Part shown: one piece after another, positions 5,991 through 7,596 of the stretch | Layout of the letters: every line of letters starts with the position of its first letter | How positions within the stretch are numbered: the first letter of the stretch is position 1 | NCBI GenBank assembly: GCA_030430345.1 | Contig: JAUIFT010000100.1 | Location: 1-7,596, forward strand | DNA length: 7,596 nucleotides | Reading direction: 5' to 3' | Source: Calditrichia bacterium | Lineage (GTDB): Bacteria > Calditrichota > Calditrichia > RBG-13-44-9 > J042 | Position numbers and translations under genes: made by a program | The notes under the pieces: model-generated | Database searches by the model: none | What the model was told of the DNA's origin: nothing | The model's input: only the letters and a program-made list of their open reading frames with translations

Positions 5991-6302
5991 ATGAAAACCA
6001 CTATCACAGCACGGCATTTTCAATTGGAAGACGAATTACACGATTACATGCTGAGCAAACTGGAACGGTTAAACCGGTTTAGTGATAACATTACCAGCGC
6101 CGAGTTGATTTTAGGGTGGGAAAAACAAAGTCGTTATGCCGAATTAAAATTGGGCTTATCAAGCTCTACGATAGTGGTAAAAGAAGAGAGTGATGATCTG
6201 CGGAAGTCTTTTGATTTGCTGATGGATAAAGCAGAACGTCAGTTGAAGAAATACAAGGATAAACGAAAGAATAATGAAAAAGATGTAATTAACAGTGCCT
6301 GA
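5991..6302 (+). CDS. hpf: Ribosome hibernation-promoting factor, short form (HPF/RaiA family)
   Basis: A 103-residue cytoplasmic protein of the S30AE/HPF family, which binds the 30S decoding centre and holds ribosomes idle in stationary phase or stress. The beta-alpha-beta-beta-beta-alpha plan is visible: ITARHFQLEDELHDYMLSKL (5-24), LERLNRF (24-30), strand ITSAELILGWEK (34-45), strand YAELKLGLSSSTIVVKEES (49-67), then helix DLRKSFDLLMDKAERQLKKY (69-88) and a basic end (KDKRKNNEK). It lacks the C-terminal dimerisation domain of long HPF, so it corresponds to the short form that needs a partner such as RMF for 100S dimers, or acts like RaiA; which of these applies is not visible. It sits between xer and hprK, an order also known from other bacteria with hprK. 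Confidence 0.93.
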   Translation: MKTTITARHFQLEDELHDYMLSKLERLNRFSDNITSAELILGWEKQSRYAELKLGLSSSTIVVKEESDDLRKSFDLLMDKAERQLKKYKDKRKNNEKDVINSA

Positions 6303-6346
6303 TGTTTTCTTTTCAAAACGTATGTTAAATGCATCCCTTAAATATT

Positions 6347-6406
6347 GCAGTTGCAGTGGCAGTTGACAATGATGATTTTACTGCTGTTGCAACTGCTCTT
6401 ATATTT
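6347..6406 (+). terminator. 16-bp intergenic hairpin between hpf and hprK
   Basis: Bases 6347-6362 pair with 6381-6396 without a mismatch: nine Watson-Crick pairs, three G-U pairs in a row, and four Watson-Crick pairs, around an 18-base loop. The three G-U pairs would be C-A mismatches on the minus strand, so the structure belongs to plus-strand RNA. UCUUAUAUUU follows. It starts 45 bases after the hpf stop and probably ends or protects the hpf transcript; the large loop and interrupted U run leave room for another role. Confidence 0.5.
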
Positions 6407-6446
6407 CCCCGCCAGTTGTTAATAGAATCGTAAGCATAAAGATGTT

Positions 6447-6478
6447 ATTGTCATATTTTACAAACATTTATAAGGTTG
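6447..6478 (+). promoter_or_regulatory. Candidate Bacteroidota-type promoter for hprK
   Basis: ATTG (6447-6450), 20 bases, then TAAGGTTG (6471-6478) approach the Bacteroidota pattern TTTG / TAnnTTTG with one mismatch in each box. Transcription would start near 6485, about 23 bases before the ATG at 6508. The ribosome site there is weak (AGAAGAA). It lies after the 6347-6396 hairpin, consistent with a separate hprK transcript. Pattern evidence only. Confidence 0.27.
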
Positions 6479-6507
6479 AACATTTATCTGAATAGAAGAA
6501 TACACTC

Positions 6508-7506
6508 ATGTTAAAAGTATCTCTGAATGTTGGTAAATTATACCGGGATATTCGCGTAAAACTAAAATTGGAATTAATGAATTCCGATGCCGGTTTTTCC
6601 CGGGAAATTGAAGAAAGTGAATTACATCGTCCCGGACTGGCTCTCGCTGGTTTTAGCGAACTTTTTACTTTTCATCGGATCCAAATCCTGGGAAATACCG
6701 AGATCAGTTATCTCGCCAGCCTTACCCCGGCCCGGCGCCGGGAAGCCATTGAGCGCGTGCTGCAATTTGAGATTCCCTGTATTATTGTCACCGACGGGAA
6801 TGACGTCCCGAAAGAATTGCTTCAAACTGCTACCCGCCGTTATATTTGTGTTTTCCGCACCTCCTACAACACGACCATGTTTTCCCATCTTATCAGTGAT
6901 TATCTCCACAATATTTATGCGCCCCGTTCCACCGTGCATGGCACCCTGGTGGATGTTTACGGAATTGGCGTTCTGTTTACCGGGAGAAGCGGCATTGGTA
7001 AAAGCGAGATCGCACTGGACCTGGTAGAAAGGGGGCATCGTCTGGTAGCGGATGATATGGTGATCATTACGAAAAAGGCGGATGAGATTCTTATGGGAGA
7101 AGGACGCGATATATCCGAATATCTTATCGAAATTCGCGGCGTCGGATTGATCGATGTCCGGCAGATCTTCGGTGTGCGGGGGGTGCGCGTGCACAAGCGG
7201 ATTGAGGTAGAAGTTCAACTGGTAGATTTTGATAAGTCTGCGAACTACGACCGCATCGGGCTGGATGAACAAACCCGCAATATACTTGGTGTGGAAATTC
7301 CGCTGATTGTTCTGCCGATTAACCCCGGAAAAAATATTACCGTTATCGCGGAAACAATTGCGATGAATCAGCTCCTGAAAGAGGTTCATGGCCATCATAC
7401 CCCGAAAGAATTCAATCGCCGCCTGATGGAAAAGATGAAGCGCCAGGAACGCGAATATATGAAACAGTTGAAAACCCGCAATTTTCTCGACAAGGATTTT
7501 GAATAA
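6508..7506 (+). CDS. hprK: HPr kinase/phosphorylase
   Basis: A 332-residue bifunctional enzyme that phosphorylates and dephosphorylates a serine of the phosphocarrier HPr, using ATP or pyrophosphate. The N-terminal domain (about 1-130) includes RPGLALAGFSELFTFHRIQI (41-60) and LLQTATRRYICVFRT. The kinase domain has His145 in TVHGTLVDVYGIGVLFTGRS, Walker A GRSGIGKSE (159-167, Lys165), the Asp pair ADD (181-183), the HprK signature EIRGVGLIDVRQIFG (208-222), and the C-terminal PGKNITVIAETIAMNQLLK (273-291). All catalytic marks are intact and the length is close to the usual 310-330. ATG at 6508 fits the family start. The stop overlaps the next gene's ATG by one base (TAATG), which indicates translational coupling with the EIIA component. 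In Gram-negative bacteria such sets usually regulate metabolism rather than transport sugars. Confidence 0.97.
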   Translation: MLKVSLNVGKLYRDIRVKLKLELMNSDAGFSREIEESELHRPGLALAGFSELFTFHRIQILGNTEISYLASLTPARRREAIERVLQFEIPCIIVTDGNDVPKELLQTATRRYICVFRTSYNTTMFSHLISDYLHNIYAPRSTVHGTLVDVYGIGVLFTGRSGIGKSEIALDLVERGHRLVADDMVIITKKADEILMGEGRDISEYLIEIRGVGLIDVRQIFGVRGVRVHKRIEVEVQLVDFDKSANYDRIGLDEQTRNILGVEIPLIVLPINPGKNITVIAETIAMNQLLKEVHGHHTPKEFNRRLMEKMKRQEREYMKQLKTRNFLDKDFE

Positions 7507-7596
7507 TGATCAACGGTATCGTGATTTGCCACGGCAATCTGGCGGAAGAAATCGTTGCTGCCGCCAGAAAGATTATCGGTCCGGCTGAGCATATCT
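7506..7596 (+). CDS. PTS system mannose-family EIIA component (partial, 3' end outside window)
   Basis: Only the first 30 residues are present: MINGIVICHGNLAEEIVAAA followed by RKIIGPAEHI. This is the N-terminal strand and helix of the EIIA(Man) domain, with the phospho-acceptor His9 in the CHGNLAE motif (family: HG-x-L/F-A-x-x) and the following I-I-G turn. The protein takes phosphate from HPr. The ATG overlaps the hprK TAA, so the two form one operon. HPr and EI genes would be expected soon after, outside the window; no permease (EIIC/D) can be seen, which would fit a regulatory PTS. Confidence 0.85.
   Translation, partial: MINGIVICHGNLAEEIVAAARKIIGPAEHI

Noticed and set aside
6622..7398. 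Long minus-strand reading frame (258 codons) opposite hprK
   Set aside because: It lies entirely antisense to a clear HprK sequence and its translation has no domain pattern; it is a by-product of hprK codon use.

Overview
The window reads like a chromosomal stretch from a Gram-negative bacterium of the Fibrobacteres-Chlorobi-Bacteroidetes (FCB) type, for example Bacteroidota, Ignavibacteria or Calditrichota/KSB1. This placement is an inference. It rests on the gene order xer recombinase - hpf - hprK - mannose-type PTS EIIA, on a Bacteroidota-like sodium:solute symporter, on a mixed use of strong and very weak Shine-Dalgarno sites, and on moderate base composition. No phage, insertion sequence, CRISPR array, tRNA or rRNA is visible.

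Layout. The left edge (2-208, +) carries the C-terminal TPR-like tail of a gene that begins outside the window. An 18-bp hairpin (242-285) follows, then an SSS-family sodium/solute symporter (400-2121, +, TTG start). Behind it lies a frameshifted fragment that looks like the C-terminus of an EamA/DMT transporter (2109-2262, -), then a hairpin that could end the next transcript. A two-gene minus-strand operon encodes a NarL/DegU-type response regulator (2354-3001) and its PAS-containing histidine kinase (3032-4201); the kinase is transcribed first. A 749-bp region without a protein gene (4202-4950) holds the most unusual object: a strongly folded sequence, probably a minus-strand RNA of about 220-245 nt (4459-4703) ending in a hairpin plus a U run. 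The right third is a plus-strand cluster: a XerC/XerD-like tyrosine recombinase (4951-5895), a short hibernation-promoting factor (5991-6302), a 16-bp intergenic hairpin (6347-6396), HPr kinase/phosphorylase (6508-7506), and the start of a mannose-family PTS EIIA gene that overlaps the hprK stop by one base (7506 to the edge).

How the parts work together. The kinase and regulator form a complete phosphorelay with a cytoplasmic PAS sensor; target genes are not evident apart from possible autoregulation. HprK plus EIIA(Man) without sugar permease genes nearby suggests a regulatory rather than a transport PTS, tied by position to ribosome hibernation (HPF). The protein genes are ordinary members of known families. 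The candidate structured RNA and the hpf-hprK intergenic hairpin are the parts most worth a second look.
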